From positions 27,700 to 91,699 of the forward strand of contig JBJXDX010000074.1 of NCBI GenBank assembly GCA_046154585.1: a stretch of DNA of 64,000 nucleotides, given 5' to 3'. The stretch is from CADEFX01 sp046154585 (GTDB taxonomy: Bacteria; Pseudomonadota; Alphaproteobacteria; Rhizobiales; Hyphomicrobiaceae). The notes beneath the pieces are model-generated. The model did not search any database. It saw only the letters and a program-made list of their open reading frames with translations, and was not told the DNA's origin. The translations under genes and the position numbers were made by a program. This document shows, one piece after another, positions 18,475-26,888 of the stretch; the stretch's first letter is position 1, and every line of letters begins with the position of its first letter.

Positions 18475-19548
18475 TCAGGCGGCTTTGGTTTCGGCCGCGG
18501 CGGCGCCGCCGCTGGCCTCTTCTGCCATGCGCCGTCCCTTGGCGCTCTTGGAGAGCACCTCGGTGATGCGCTGCATGGCGCCGCGCTCGTCGAGCTTCTC
18601 GACCGCGGCGATCTCGCGCGCCATCCGGTCGAGGGCCGCCTCGTAGAGCTGGCGTTCGGAGTAGGACTGCTCCGGCTGGGTCTCCGAGCGGTACAGGTCG
18701 CGCACCACCTCGGCGATCGCGATCAGATCGCCCGAATTGATCTTCGCCTCATACTCCTGCGCCCGGCGGCTCCACATCGTGCGCTTGACGCGCGCCTTGC
18801 CCTTCAGCGTCTCCATGGCCCGCTTGACGATACCGTCGTCCGAGAGCTTGCGCATGCCCACGCTCTGCGACTTGCCCGTGGGAACACGCAACGTCATCTT
18901 GTCCTTCTCGAACTGGATTACGAACAGTTCCAGAGAGATGCCGGCGATCTCCTGCTCCTCGATGCCGATGATGCGGCCGACTCCGTGGGCCGGGTAGACG
19001 ATGAACTCGCTGGTCTTGAAGCCATTGCGCTGCGTCAGCGGCTTCTTGCTCGCTGCGGCAGCAGCAGCCGCCGTTGCAGCGGAACTAATCTGATGCTGAC
19101 GGGCGGCAGCTGCCTTCTCGGCCAGATGCTTGGGCGTTGCAGGGGCGGTGAGCCGGGACGCGTCAGGTTTGTTCACGGCAGCCGGGATGGCGCGCGGCGG
19201 CGTAGCCGGGCGCGCAGCAGCCGCCACAACGGCCTTGGCCGCCACCATTGGAGCCTTCAGCGACACGGGAGCCGCAGCCTTGGGCTGAGCCGCCTTGGTC
19301 ACGCCAGCGGCGGGGGCAGCCTGCACCTTGGCCTTCGGGGCCGGAGCCGCCGCACGGATCTCTGCACTCTTGGCCGGCTTGGCAACGGGCTTGACCGCCT
19401 TGGCCGCAACAGGCTTTGACGACAACTTGGCCACGGGCTTAGCCGCTTGGCGATGGCTCGACACCTTGCGCGCATCCTTCTTTACCGACGCGGACTTTGC
19501 CGATACGGCCTTCGCCGTTTTTGCGGACGCCTTTTTCTTGTGAACCAT
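18475..19548 (-). CDS. carD: CarD-family transcription regulator with long basic N-terminal tail
   Basis: A 357-residue protein. Residues ~176-340 are a full CarD/CdnL domain (FKTSEFIVYPAHGVGRIIG, then the helical DNA-binding half with VKRTMWSRRAQEYEAKI). CarD binds the RNA polymerase beta subunit and stabilises open promoter complexes, mainly at rRNA and housekeeping promoters. Residues 1-170 are Ala/Lys/Pro repeats (AKPVAK, KAAAP, SKPVAAK-type) resembling histone H1 tails. Most alphaproteobacterial CarD proteins are under 200 residues, so this tail is a large addition and could bind DNA non-specifically. It is followed 20 bp downstream by the convergent nuclease-like gene stop. Confidence 0.92.
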   Translation of the reverse strand: MVHKKKASAKTAKAVSAKSASVKKDARKVSSHRQAAKPVAKLSSKPVAAKAVKPVAKPAKSAEIRAAAPAPKAKVQAAPAAGVTKAAQPKAAAPVSLKAPMVAAKAVVAAAARPATPPRAIPAAVNKPDASRLTAPATPKHLAEKAAAARQHQISSAATAAAAAAASKKPLTQRNGFKTSEFIVYPAHGVGRIIGIEEQEIAGISLELFVIQFEKDKMTLRVPTGKSQSVGMRKLSDDGIVKRAMETLKGKARVKRTMWSRRAQEYEAKINSGDLIAIAEVVRDLYRSETQPEQSYSERQLYEAALDRMAREIAAVEKLDERGAMQRITEVLSKSAKGRRMAEEASGGAAAAETKAA

Positions 19549-20012
19549 GCGATTCGTCTCGCTCCGTCACTCGTCGCTAGGGACCGCCTGCTGATCCCAA
19601 ACGAACACCACGCGGGCTTGACACCCACGACCTAATGCACGAAGGCTTTGGCCGTCGTGCGCTGCTCTGTTGCGGTATGAGCCAGGATCGCCGCGTTGCA
19701 GCGTCCTCTCATGTCGCCAGTGGCTATTCGGCTGGCGTAGTACCCATTCTAGGGTCGGCAAATGATCGTCCTCACCCTCGATCATGCAACTGCCGGTACG
19801 CATAAAATGGCTCCCTCACGCTTTGCGAGCGCAGGAAGCCCCCGTAATCGTCGCCATTTGCCACGTCACGAAGACCATAACACAATCTTCACGCAAAATG
19901 AAGTGGTCGCAGCACGTTAGCATTGCCTGTTTGCGCCGTTCTGCTTAAATGGACGTGGTTCAGAAGGGTGCAATTCGCCTTCAAATTGAGGCATATAGCC
20001 CGGTGCACCAGG
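19549..20012. other. 464-bp spacer between fdxA and carD
   Basis: Both flanking genes are on the minus strand, so this holds the end of the fdxA transcript and the carD promoter. ATGATCG (19762-19768) and CGATCAT (19779-19785) form a 7-bp stem with a 10-nt loop. The part near 19860-19990 is more AT-rich than its surroundings. I saw no convincing coding frame and no known RNA. Confidence 0.5.
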
Positions 20013-20351
20013 CTAGTCGCCTTCGCCTGGAGCGTCAGAGAAGTATTTTTCGTATTTACCTTTTTCGTCGCGAAACTGATCCGCGTCGGCCGGCGGCGGC
20101 TTCTTGGCCGTGATATTGGGCCACTTGTCGGCGAGCTCCCGATTTACCTCGAGCCATTTCTCGAGGCCGGGCTCTGTATCCGGTTTTATGGCGTCGACCG
20201 GACACTCCGGCTCGCAGACGCCACAGTCGATGCACTCGTCAGGGTGAATGACGAGCATGTTCTGGCCTTCATAGAAGCAGTCCACCGGACAGACTTCCAC
20301 GCAGTCCATGAACTTGCACTTGATGCAGTTCTCATTGACGATATAGGTCAT
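20013..20351 (-). CDS. fdxA: FdxA-type 7Fe-8S ferredoxin
   Basis: A 112-residue ferredoxin of the Azotobacter FdI type. The N-terminal Cys set is 9, 12, 17, 21 and 25 and the second set is 40, 43, 46 and 50, as expected for one [3Fe-4S] and one [4Fe-4S] cluster. A C-terminal extension rich in Lys/Pro/Asp is normal for this group. It is a cytosolic low-potential electron carrier. The ATG at 20351 begins MTYIVNENC, which matches the family exactly. It lies downstream of the helicase/hslR pair, separated by a hairpin, so it likely has its own promoter. Confidence 0.95.
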   Translation of the reverse strand: MTYIVNENCIKCKFMDCVEVCPVDCFYEGQNMLVIHPDECIDCGVCEPECPVDAIKPDTEPGLEKWLEVNRELADKWPNITAKKPPPADADQFRDEKGKYEKYFSDAPGEGD

Positions 20352-20446
20352 TCACTCCACCCGGCCCGCCCGCCGCTCACAATCAACGCCATGGGCCGCG
20401 CGCGACCTCGGAGGCAGTTGTTGCTTGATTTGGGCGGGCCCGCACT

Positions 20447-20462
20447 CCTAGAGCAATCTAGG
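20447..20462. repeat. short palindrome CCTAGA-GCAA-TCTAGG
   Basis: A perfect 6-bp stem with a GCAA loop, about 95 bp upstream of the fdxA start on the minus strand. It could be an operator or part of a promoter-proximal structure; no partner regulator can be named. Confidence 0.45.
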
Positions 20463-20483
20463 AACCGAGACAAGCATCGCAAA

Positions 20484-20505
20484 GGCCGTCAGGAGTGAGA
20501 CGGCC
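20484..20505 (-). terminator. intrinsic-type terminator after the hslR-like gene
   Basis: Read on the minus strand, GGCCGTC - 8-nt loop - GACGGCC is followed directly by TTTG. It sits 19-40 bp past the stop of the hslR-like gene, ending the helicase/hslR transcript before fdxA. Confidence 0.6.
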
Positions 20506-20523
20506 CTTGTCTTGCGACGGACA

Positions 20524-20937
20524 TTAGCCCCCCTTGAAGCGTTCCATGTCGCGGCGTTCCCGCTTGGTGGGACGACCCGAACCTGGGAGGCGCTCTCCGA
20601 CAAGTGCGGCCGCGGGGCTTGGCCGAGGCTCAGGCGGCGGGGACAGGTCGTCGAACAGAACTTGCGCGGCAGACGGCGGGCCGCGGCGCTCAGCGAAGGC
20701 GAGCACCTTCAGGAGGCGGACGCGCGGCCCTACGGTGACGGTCAGCACATCGCCGACGCGCACGCTCTGGCTCGGCTTGGTGATCTTGACCCGATTGATC
20801 CGGACCTTACCGTCCTCCACGAGCGCGGCCGCCAGCGTGCGCGTTTTGACCACCCGCGCGAACCACAGCCATTTGTCGAGCCGAACAACCTCCCGCTCAC
20901 TGGCGTCCTCGTCCCGGTCGCCGGCAGCGCGGCTCAT
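20524..20937 (-). CDS. hslR: Hsp15-like S4 RNA-binding protein
   Basis: A 137-residue protein whose first half is an S4 domain: VRLDKWLWFARVVKTRTLA, then LVEDGKVRINRVK and RVGDVLTVTVG. Hsp15 (HslR) binds stalled 50S subunits that still carry peptidyl-tRNA and helps recycle them; it is heat-induced in E. coli. The C-terminal half is Pro/Arg-rich and ends in a basic tail (RPTKRERRDMERF). Its ATG overlaps the helicase stop by 4 bp, which implies translational coupling. The hslR name is by similarity; other S4 proteins of unknown role look alike. Confidence 0.85.
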   Translation of the reverse strand: MSRAAGDRDEDASEREVVRLDKWLWFARVVKTRTLAAALVEDGKVRINRVKITKPSQSVRVGDVLTVTVGPRVRLLKVLAFAERRGPPSAAQVLFDDLSPPPEPRPSPAAALVGERLPGSGRPTKRERRDMERFKGG

Positions 20938-23900
20938 GTGGTCCCCTGCTCCTTGGCACGCTTCTCGAGCTCCGAGCGGAGGGCGCTCAGCGCGGCGAAC
21001 GGCGAATCCGGATCGACCGTGGCCTTCTTGGGCGACGCCGATCTGAACTCGGGGCGCGGGCGATCTTCCGGGCGCCGGCGCTGGTCGTCCTTGTTGCGCC
21101 GATCCCTTCGGTCCTGATGCGGCCGGCCGGCCGGCCGCTGATGCCGATCCTTCTTTCCGTGCTTATGTCCTTGGCCTTGGCTGGCGCCGTGGCGTTGCGC
21201 TCCCTCGGCCGGCGCCTCGCTCGCCGCCCCGCGCTGTCCATGGCGATCGCTCCGCTGACGGCGGCGCGGACGCCAGACCTCGATGTACGTCACTTCGGAG
21301 TCGGTTGCAGGCACGGGCGTCTGTTCGGCCGGCACCTCGGCTGCGACCGCAACGGCTCCTGCTGTCGACGCTTCATCCGGCTTGGCGGAAGCCTCAACTG
21401 GTTCTGCCTCACTGGTCACGACATCTTCAGCCGCTGCTGGGGATGGCTCGGCATCGGCAACGACGGCGATCCCGTCGCCAGCATCCTCCGCCAGGTCCCC
21501 GTCAGCTGCTGCATCGACGGTAGCGGCTGCCGTCGTGTCGGCGGCAGGCTCAGCAGCAGCAGCCGCAACCGCCGGCACATGCTTCGGCGCTGGTCGCCGC
21601 TCGACGCGGAAGCCGAGAACCTTCAGCACCTCGCCCAGCTCCTCCGACGAGCACCCGAGGATCGACATCATCTCGGGAATGATGGTGAAGCCGCCGTCCC
21701 CGGTTGACCCTTTGGGCGGTGTTGCTGCGCCGGCTGCTCCTGCACGCCAGCTCAGCAGCGGACGGATAAGATCGGCTAGACGTTCGAGGATATCGACGCG
21801 CACTGCGCGCGGGCCGCAAGAGCTGTATCCCGTCGCGCGATAGAAAACTTCCGGCAGCGACTTGTCCACGGTGACGGACGTGAGCCCGGCGCGTGGCGGC
21901 TGCGGCAGCGCGTCGATCGACAGGCCATGCGATGCCGCATTCTTCAGCGCCCACAGAACCAGCCTGAGCTCGGCCGCGGCCGGTTTCAGAAGCAGCGGCA
22001 GATAGATGTTGAACGCGCCGAAGCGCACGCCATAGCGGCGCAGTTGCGCACGCGCCTGCTGATCCAGCGACCGGATCTCCTCGGCGACGCTTTCGCGGCT
22101 GAGAATCCCAAAACCTTCGGCCAGGCGGAAGGCGATGCCGCGCGCGAGCCCGGCAATATCCTGCGCCGCCGCGATCTCCACCAGCGGCTTCAGGCGCTCA
22201 GCCAGAATTTCGGCCAGCCACGTTTCGACGCGCGCCTGCACCTTCTCCTTGTCCGCCTGCGCAAGATGTTCGTCGCACAGGATCTGCACCGTAGGCTTCA
22301 GCAGATCATCACTTGGCTCCAGCCGCGCAATCTCCTCGTCGCGCCACAACACGCGCGCCTGCGTTGTCAGCTTGAACGCATCGTTTTTGGCGGCCACCAC
22401 CCGACGCACGCGCATGGCGAGCTCTTTGGCCAGCACCTGCGACGCGGCATTGCGCTGCGCCTTGCCGTGCACGCCGTCACCCTGTGCCTGCGCGTCGGGC
22501 GAAAACCGAAAGCCCTTCAAGCGCCCGACATAGTGGTTCTCGACGCGGATGGCACCGTCGGCGCCGATATCGGCGTCCAGCGCCGGCTTGTCGCGCAGGC
22601 CGCGCATCAGCGCGCTGGTCTTCTTATCGACGAAACGCTGCGTGAGCTGCTCGTGCAGCGCGTCGGACAGACTGTCCTCGATCTCGCGCGTGCGGCCCTG
22701 CCAGTGGCCGGGGTCCTTGAGCCAGTCCGCACGGTTGGCGACGAACGTCCAGGTGCGGATGTGGGCGATGCGATTGGCCAGCGTATCGATGTCACCGTCC
22801 GTGCGATCAGCGAGCGCCACCTGGGCCGCAAACCAGTCTTCGGGAATACGCTCCTCAGTCGACATCAAGAACCGATAGAGCGTCGCCACCATCTCAGCGT
22901 GGTTCTGCGAGGAGATCTTGCGGTAGTCCGGGACCTGGCTGACCTCCCAGATTGCGGCAACGGCCGCCGGCGACGCGGCGAGCTTGGCGATCTCCGGATC
23001 GGCGCTGACCGTCTCGAGCGCACTCACATCGTCCGCCATGCGCGCCCGCTGCAGGCGCATCTCGCGCGGGAGCTGGCGCAAGCTTTCCCGCAGGCCGTCG
23101 AGCGAGCTGAAATCGAGATTGCGATTGCGCCATTGCAGATGCCTCAGCGTGTCGAACGTGTGCGTCTCCAGGCGCTCGATGAGATCGGCATCCAGCGCCT
23201 CGACGTCACCCGTCACACCGAATGTGCCGTCGTTCATGTGCCGGCCCGCGCGCCCGGCTACCTGGCCGAGCTCAGCCGGCGTCAGGTTGCGGAAATTCTG
23301 CCCATCGAACTTGCGCACGGCGGCGAGCGCCACGTGATCGACGTTGAGATTGAGGCCCATGCCGATGGCATCGGTGGCCACGAGATAATCGACATCGCCC
23401 GACTGATAGAGATCGACCTGGGCGTTGCGCGTGCGCGGCGACAACGCGCCGACCACGACGGCTGCGCCGCCAAGCTGACGCCGCACCAACTCGGCGATGG
23501 CATAGACCTCGGCCACCGAAAACGCGACGATCGCTGACCGCTTCGGCAGGCGCGTGATCTTCTTCTGCCCCGCGTACGTGAGCTTCGACAGGCGCGGACG
23601 CGAAATGAAGTTGGCGCCGGGGATGAGATCGTTGATCGCCTCGCGCATCGTGCCGGCACCGAGCAGCAGCGTCTCGGAGCGGCCGCGCGCATGCAGCAGA
23701 CGATCCGTGAAGACGTGCCCGCGCTCAGGATCGGCGGCGAGCTGCACCTCATCGATGGCGAGGAAATCGACATCGATGTCGCGCGGCATGGCTTCGACGG
23801 TGCACACCCAGTAGCGTGGATTCTCCGGTTTGATCTTCTCTTCGCCGGTGATCAGCGCGACGTTGTGCAGGCCGGCTCGGGCGGCAATCTTGTCGTAGAC

Positions 23901-24041
23901 CTCGCGCGCGAGCAGGCGGAGTGGCAGGCCGATCAATCCAGACTCGTGGCCGAGCATGCGCTCGATGGCCAGGTGGGTCTTGCCCGTATTGGTCGGGCCG
24001 AGCACGGCCGTGACGTTGCGAATACGCGTTTCGAGCGACAT
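20934..24041 (-). CDS. Suv3-like superfamily 2 RNA/DNA helicase
   Basis: A 1035-residue helicase. Motif I is GPTNTGKT (15-22), motif II is DEVQ (97-100) and motif VI is QVAGRAGRH (260-268), the pattern of SUPV3L1/Suv3, the mitochondrial RNA-degradation helicase. A long helical middle part follows. The last ~250 residues are low-complexity: Ala/Glu/Thr-rich, then Arg/Lys/His/Gln-rich (RRQRSDRHGQ, HKHGKKDRHQ), and probably disordered and RNA-binding. ATG 24041 is preceded by GGGAG; a GTG two codons earlier is possible. It forms an operon with the downstream S4-domain gene, consistent with an RNA role. No partner nuclease lies nearby. Confidence 0.9.
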   Translation of the reverse strand: MSLETRIRNVTAVLGPTNTGKTHLAIERMLGHESGLIGLPLRLLAREVYDKIAARAGLHNVALITGEEKIKPENPRYWVCTVEAMPRDIDVDFLAIDEVQLAADPERGHVFTDRLLHARGRSETLLLGAGTMREAINDLIPGANFISRPRLSKLTYAGQKKITRLPKRSAIVAFSVAEVYAIAELVRRQLGGAAVVVGALSPRTRNAQVDLYQSGDVDYLVATDAIGMGLNLNVDHVALAAVRKFDGQNFRNLTPAELGQVAGRAGRHMNDGTFGVTGDVEALDADLIERLETHTFDTLRHLQWRNRNLDFSSLDGLRESLRQLPREMRLQRARMADDVSALETVSADPEIAKLAASPAAVAAIWEVSQVPDYRKISSQNHAEMVATLYRFLMSTEERIPEDWFAAQVALADRTDGDIDTLANRIAHIRTWTFVANRADWLKDPGHWQGRTREIEDSLSDALHEQLTQRFVDKKTSALMRGLRDKPALDADIGADGAIRVENHYVGRLKGFRFSPDAQAQGDGVHGKAQRNAASQVLAKELAMRVRRVVAAKNDAFKLTTQARVLWRDEEIARLEPSDDLLKPTVQILCDEHLAQADKEKVQARVETWLAEILAERLKPLVEIAAAQDIAGLARGIAFRLAEGFGILSRESVAEEIRSLDQQARAQLRRYGVRFGAFNIYLPLLLKPAAAELRLVLWALKNAASHGLSIDALPQPPRAGLTSVTVDKSLPEVFYRATGYSSCGPRAVRVDILERLADLIRPLLSWRAGAAGAATPPKGSTGDGGFTIIPEMMSILGCSSEELGEVLKVLGFRVERRPAPKHVPAVAAAAAEPAADTTAAATVDAAADGDLAEDAGDGIAVVADAEPSPAAAEDVVTSEAEPVEASAKPDEASTAGAVAVAAEVPAEQTPVPATDSEVTYIEVWRPRRRQRSDRHGQRGAASEAPAEGAQRHGASQGQGHKHGKKDRHQRPAGRPHQDRRDRRNKDDQRRRPEDRPRPEFRSASPKKATVDPDSPFAALSALRSELEKRAKEQGTT

Positions 24042-24217
24042 GCTCACTCCCTAACTCGCCACCACGAGTACGCGGCGATCACGGTGAGGCATTGCAGAGG
24101 GCGTCGCTGCAATCAAGCAACTTTGTCAAAGTCGGAGGCAAAATGCTCACCATCCCCACTCGGATCGCCTTGCGGACTGCAAGGGTGGGCCAATCCGACA
24201 ACCTGGCGGCGTCCGCG

Positions 24218-25087
24218 TCAATAGACGAGCGCGATCTGTCCGTTCCGCTGTGTCGTGATCTGCACCCAATGCGACGTGAGCGTCGCAGAACCGGCGATGG
24301 TCGGAACCGTGATCTGATGCGGCACGAACAGATTGGCACTGGGCACCGGCCGCAACGCGATCTCGATGCCGCTGGTGGTCGCCATGTGCTGCGTTTCTTC
24401 GTTCAGTTTATGACCCGCAACCGGCACATACTGTACGCGGCAGACGAGAGCCATATCCGGCTGTCCGCTCGGCTTTGCCTCGACGATGCGCTCCTCGCGC
24501 AGGAACGTGAGCATGAGATCGAACCTCTGGCGACCATCGAAGATCGACAGCTTGCGCTTGCAAGGATCGCCCCCGCTGGTCGCCGTGCGCGCCAGGGCCA
24601 TGACGGCGGAGAGCGGATCGAGCACACCTTTCAGGTGGGCGTCGCGGACCGGGACAATATCGGTCTGCGGCGGCAGCGGCGGCATATGCGACACACTGGC
24701 GACATTGTCGCCAGCAAACCCCATCTTGATAGAGCCGCTCTTGCCGATACCGTTGAAGTCGAACGTATATCCGGCGGGCTTTGGGGTGTTGGCGGACAGT
24801 GCGCCAGCGGTCCGCGTTTCGCCCTTCCACGTCAGCGCGCCGAGCAACGCCGAAAGCTGGGCATTTCCCGTCAGTGTGTAGGTCTGAGCCTGCACGGTCG
24901 AGTTGAACTCGAACGTGCCGACATCGAAGCCGTTGAAGCGCACCTTGTATACGGCCTGCACCTCGTGCGGCCAGGGATCGTTCGCAGCCGCCTGACCGGT
25001 CATCAAGATCGCTGGGAGGGTAAAGGCCGCCATACGGCGGGCTGCGCGCGCAATTCTCCAGCGCTTGAAAACTGACAACGGCGCCAT
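24218..25087 (-). CDS. DUF3108 exported protein
   Basis: A 289-residue protein with a signal peptide (about 1-37; basic RWRIARAARR, a hydrophobic core, then GQAAA-N). The mature part is a beta-rich DUF3108 domain (QAVYKVRFNGFDVGTFEF to GNAQLSALLGAL, later KRKLSIFDGRQRFDL). The family is predicted to reside in the periplasm or on the envelope; its function is not established. The longer frame to 25342 is rejected because the ATG at 25087 has GAGGGG upstream and begins a proper signal peptide. It is divergent from rpmB. Confidence 0.85.
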   Translation of the reverse strand: MAPLSVFKRWRIARAARRMAAFTLPAILMTGQAAANDPWPHEVQAVYKVRFNGFDVGTFEFNSTVQAQTYTLTGNAQLSALLGALTWKGETRTAGALSANTPKPAGYTFDFNGIGKSGSIKMGFAGDNVASVSHMPPLPPQTDIVPVRDAHLKGVLDPLSAVMALARTATSGGDPCKRKLSIFDGRQRFDLMLTFLREERIVEAKPSGQPDMALVCRVQYVPVAGHKLNEETQHMATTSGIEIALRPVPSANLFVPHQITVPTIAGSATLTSHWVQITTQRNGQIALVY

Positions 25088-25260
25088 GACGCTACCCCTC
25101 GTCCGACCAACGCAGCGCGACCCGCCTCGCAGCACACACATGTGAGGGGTAGTCATCGTTTGCGACAAATATATGAGCACTATGCCGGCGATTGGTAAAA
25201 AAAGGGATGCGGCAGGTACAGCGCCGGCACACGCGAGCGCTTGGGTGTGGCCCGCGGGCC

Positions 25261-25290
25261 TTGACGGGATTGGCCAAGGCCCCCTATAGA
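25261..25290 (+). promoter_or_regulatory. sigma-70-type promoter for rpmB
   Basis: TTGACG at 25261-25266 and CTATAG at 25284-25289 are 17 bp apart (or TATAGA with 18 bp), close to the housekeeping consensus. Transcription would begin near 25297, giving a ~115-nt leader before rpmB. Confidence 0.6.
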
Positions 25291-25357
25291 AGCGCCCATG
25301 CGCCCGTGGACCCAAGTCCGCGGGCGCGCGGCAATTGACCAATCCATCCCGCGGGGA

Positions 25358-25389
25358 GCGCCGGGGCCCATCAGGCCCGCGCCCGGCGC
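25358..25389 (+). promoter_or_regulatory. leader hairpin upstream of rpmB
   Basis: GCGCCGGG (25358-25365) pairs perfectly with CCCGGCGC (25382-25389), with a smaller GGCC stem possible inside the loop. It lies between the promoter and the ribosome site, 21 bases before the rpmB start. It may be an attenuation or feedback element of a ribosomal protein gene; it does not match a structure I can name. Confidence 0.55.
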
Positions 25390-25410
25390 GTGACCCTAGG
25401 AGCGACTTTC

Positions 25411-25701
25411 ATGAGCAGGTGCTGTGAGCTGACCGGCAAGCGCCCCATGTCCGGCAATTTGCGCAGCCACGCCGAGAACAAGACGCGGCGCACGTTCCGT
25501 CCGAACCTGTGCACGGTGACGCTGATCAGCGATGCGCTCAAGCGCAAGGTACGGCTGCGCGTCAGCGCGCATGCGCTCAAATCGGTCGAGCATCGCGGCG
25601 GGCTCGATGCCTATCTGCTGAAAGCCGGCGCCGGCGATCTGTCGGAGCGGTGCCAGCGCCTGAAGCGCGACGTCGAGAAGGCCCGCGCGTCCGCCGCCTG
25701 A
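25411..25701 (+). CDS. rpmB: 50S ribosomal protein L28
   Basis: A 96-residue protein matching bacterial L28: MSRCCELTGKRPMSGN at the N-terminus, SHAENKTRRTFRPN, and KVRLRVSAHALKSVEHRGG. L28 binds 23S rRNA and is needed for subunit joining. The ATG at 25411 is chosen because the family starts there and AGGAG lies 8 bases before it; an in-frame ATG-like codon seven residues earlier is not used. The Cys residues at positions 4-5 fit only loosely with a zinc-binding form. It is transcribed alone, from a promoter with a hairpin leader. Confidence 0.96.
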   Translation: MSRCCELTGKRPMSGNLRSHAENKTRRTFRPNLCTVTLISDALKRKVRLRVSAHALKSVEHRGGLDAYLLKAGAGDLSERCQRLKRDVEKARASAA

Positions 25702-25732
25702 TCGCGGCGACGCACGCCAAATCCGGGTTCTG

Positions 25733-26806
25733 CTATTGGGCGCGGTTGCTGGCCAGCCCTTCGGCGTGCAGCGTGAACTGCAGCAGCAATGTCCGCTGCA
25801 GCGTGCTGTTGTAGTTGTCATCCGACACCATCGTCAGCACCGTCTCGCTGCGCGGCCCCGTGTGCACGGCAATCCCTTCCATGTTGTCGATCTCATTGGT
25901 CATGTCGGCTTCAACCAGCGTCTCGCCCTCGATCGTCGCTCCGGGCGCAATCTGCGCTGCCGGCAGGTGCCGCAGCCGCATTTTGACGCCCTCCGTCCAG
26001 CGGAAGCGGCGCTCGAGCATCAGCACGCTGCCGTCGCCCAGCGCCGCCGTCGCCGTTATGTCGAACTCGCCGATATCGCGCACCGCGAAGCGCCGCGGTT
26101 CGCCGCGCACCCAGATCCAGCCGGTGTGGTGGCCCTGCGGGTCCGGATAGCGCTCCGCAATGCCCAGAACCGAGCCCTTGTAGCTGCCGCCCTGCAGAAC
26201 CGTGAGCGCCTCGATCCCCTTGTTGGGCTTCATGCGCCGGGCATCGTCCGGCATTTTGAGGTAGCCGGTCGGTGCCTGCACCGCGCCATCGATCACGGGA
26301 AACCGCCCGACCCTGTGATTTCGTTCAAAGCCGATGAGCACCGTGCCGCGCGCCAGGCTTCCATCCAGAAGCACCATGGCTTCGGCGTCGCTGTTGCGCT
26401 TGCGGACGAGGTCATGCCCTTTGGCCGAGCGCAACGGGCCGATCCGGGCCGACCGCAAACCGGCCGGACGCGTGCCGTCATAGACTATCTCCGCCGAGAT
26501 CCAGTGCCCTTCGTCGGAGATGATGAGCGTATGCTGCCCGTAACGGCTCATGACCAGGTCGGACAGGCCGCCAAAGCTCTTGTGCTCGGATGTCAGAACA
26601 AGACCGCCACGGAATTCGAGTCGCCCGAAGCGCTGCTGCGACGGATGGAGCTTGGAAAAGTGCGCGAGCGGCTGCGACTTGATTTCCAACGGCTCGGCAA
26701 CGTCGGACGCCGTTGTAGCCAGAAGGCCCGGCGCTGCGGCGACATGCACCATAAGCGCGCCGATACCGGCGCCGCCACTGGCCAGGAGCTGACGACGACT
26801 GATCAT
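25733..26806 (-). CDS. esterase-like activity of phytase family protein
   Basis: About 357 residues. The N-terminus MISRRQLLASGGAGIGALMV is a twin-arginine-type signal (SRRQLLA), so the protein is probably exported folded by Tat. The mature part has the beta-propeller features of the phytase-like esterase family (PF13449), including GGLSDLVMS, SDEGHWISAEI, NKGIEALTVL and NEIDNMEGIAVH. Members are periplasmic or surface proteins of uncertain substrate, sometimes calcium-dependent. An upstream start at 26815 adds three residues and cannot be excluded. It converges on rpmB, with 31 bp between the stops. Confidence 0.85.
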   Translation of the reverse strand: MISRRQLLASGGAGIGALMVHVAAAPGLLATTASDVAEPLEIKSQPLAHFSKLHPSQQRFGRLEFRGGLVLTSEHKSFGGLSDLVMSRYGQHTLIISDEGHWISAEIVYDGTRPAGLRSARIGPLRSAKGHDLVRKRNSDAEAMVLLDGSLARGTVLIGFERNHRVGRFPVIDGAVQAPTGYLKMPDDARRMKPNKGIEALTVLQGGSYKGSVLGIAERYPDPQGHHTGWIWVRGEPRRFAVRDIGEFDITATAALGDGSVLMLERRFRWTEGVKMRLRHLPAAQIAPGATIEGETLVEADMTNEIDNMEGIAVHTGPRSETVLTMVSDDNYNSTLQRTLLLQFTLHAEGLASNRAQ

Positions 26807-26888
26807 GACGTGCACAACTCCGATGTTTCGCTCGCGGGCGGCGCTGGCGGTCGCCTACGCGGCAAGCACGGCATTTGCATGTCGTGAC

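Larger units (their letters stand above)
25088..25410. other. divergent spacer DUF3108 / rpmB
   Basis: A 323-bp stretch carrying the rpmB promoter (25261-25290) and a strong leader hairpin (25358-25389), both described separately. Near 25190-25205 is a run of A residues (TAAAAAAAGGG). No gene was seen. Confidence 0.5.

Noticed and set aside
21927..23537. 536-codon plus-strand frame across the helicase
   Set aside because: The minus frame has all helicase motifs; the plus frame is Arg/Gln/His-rich noise.
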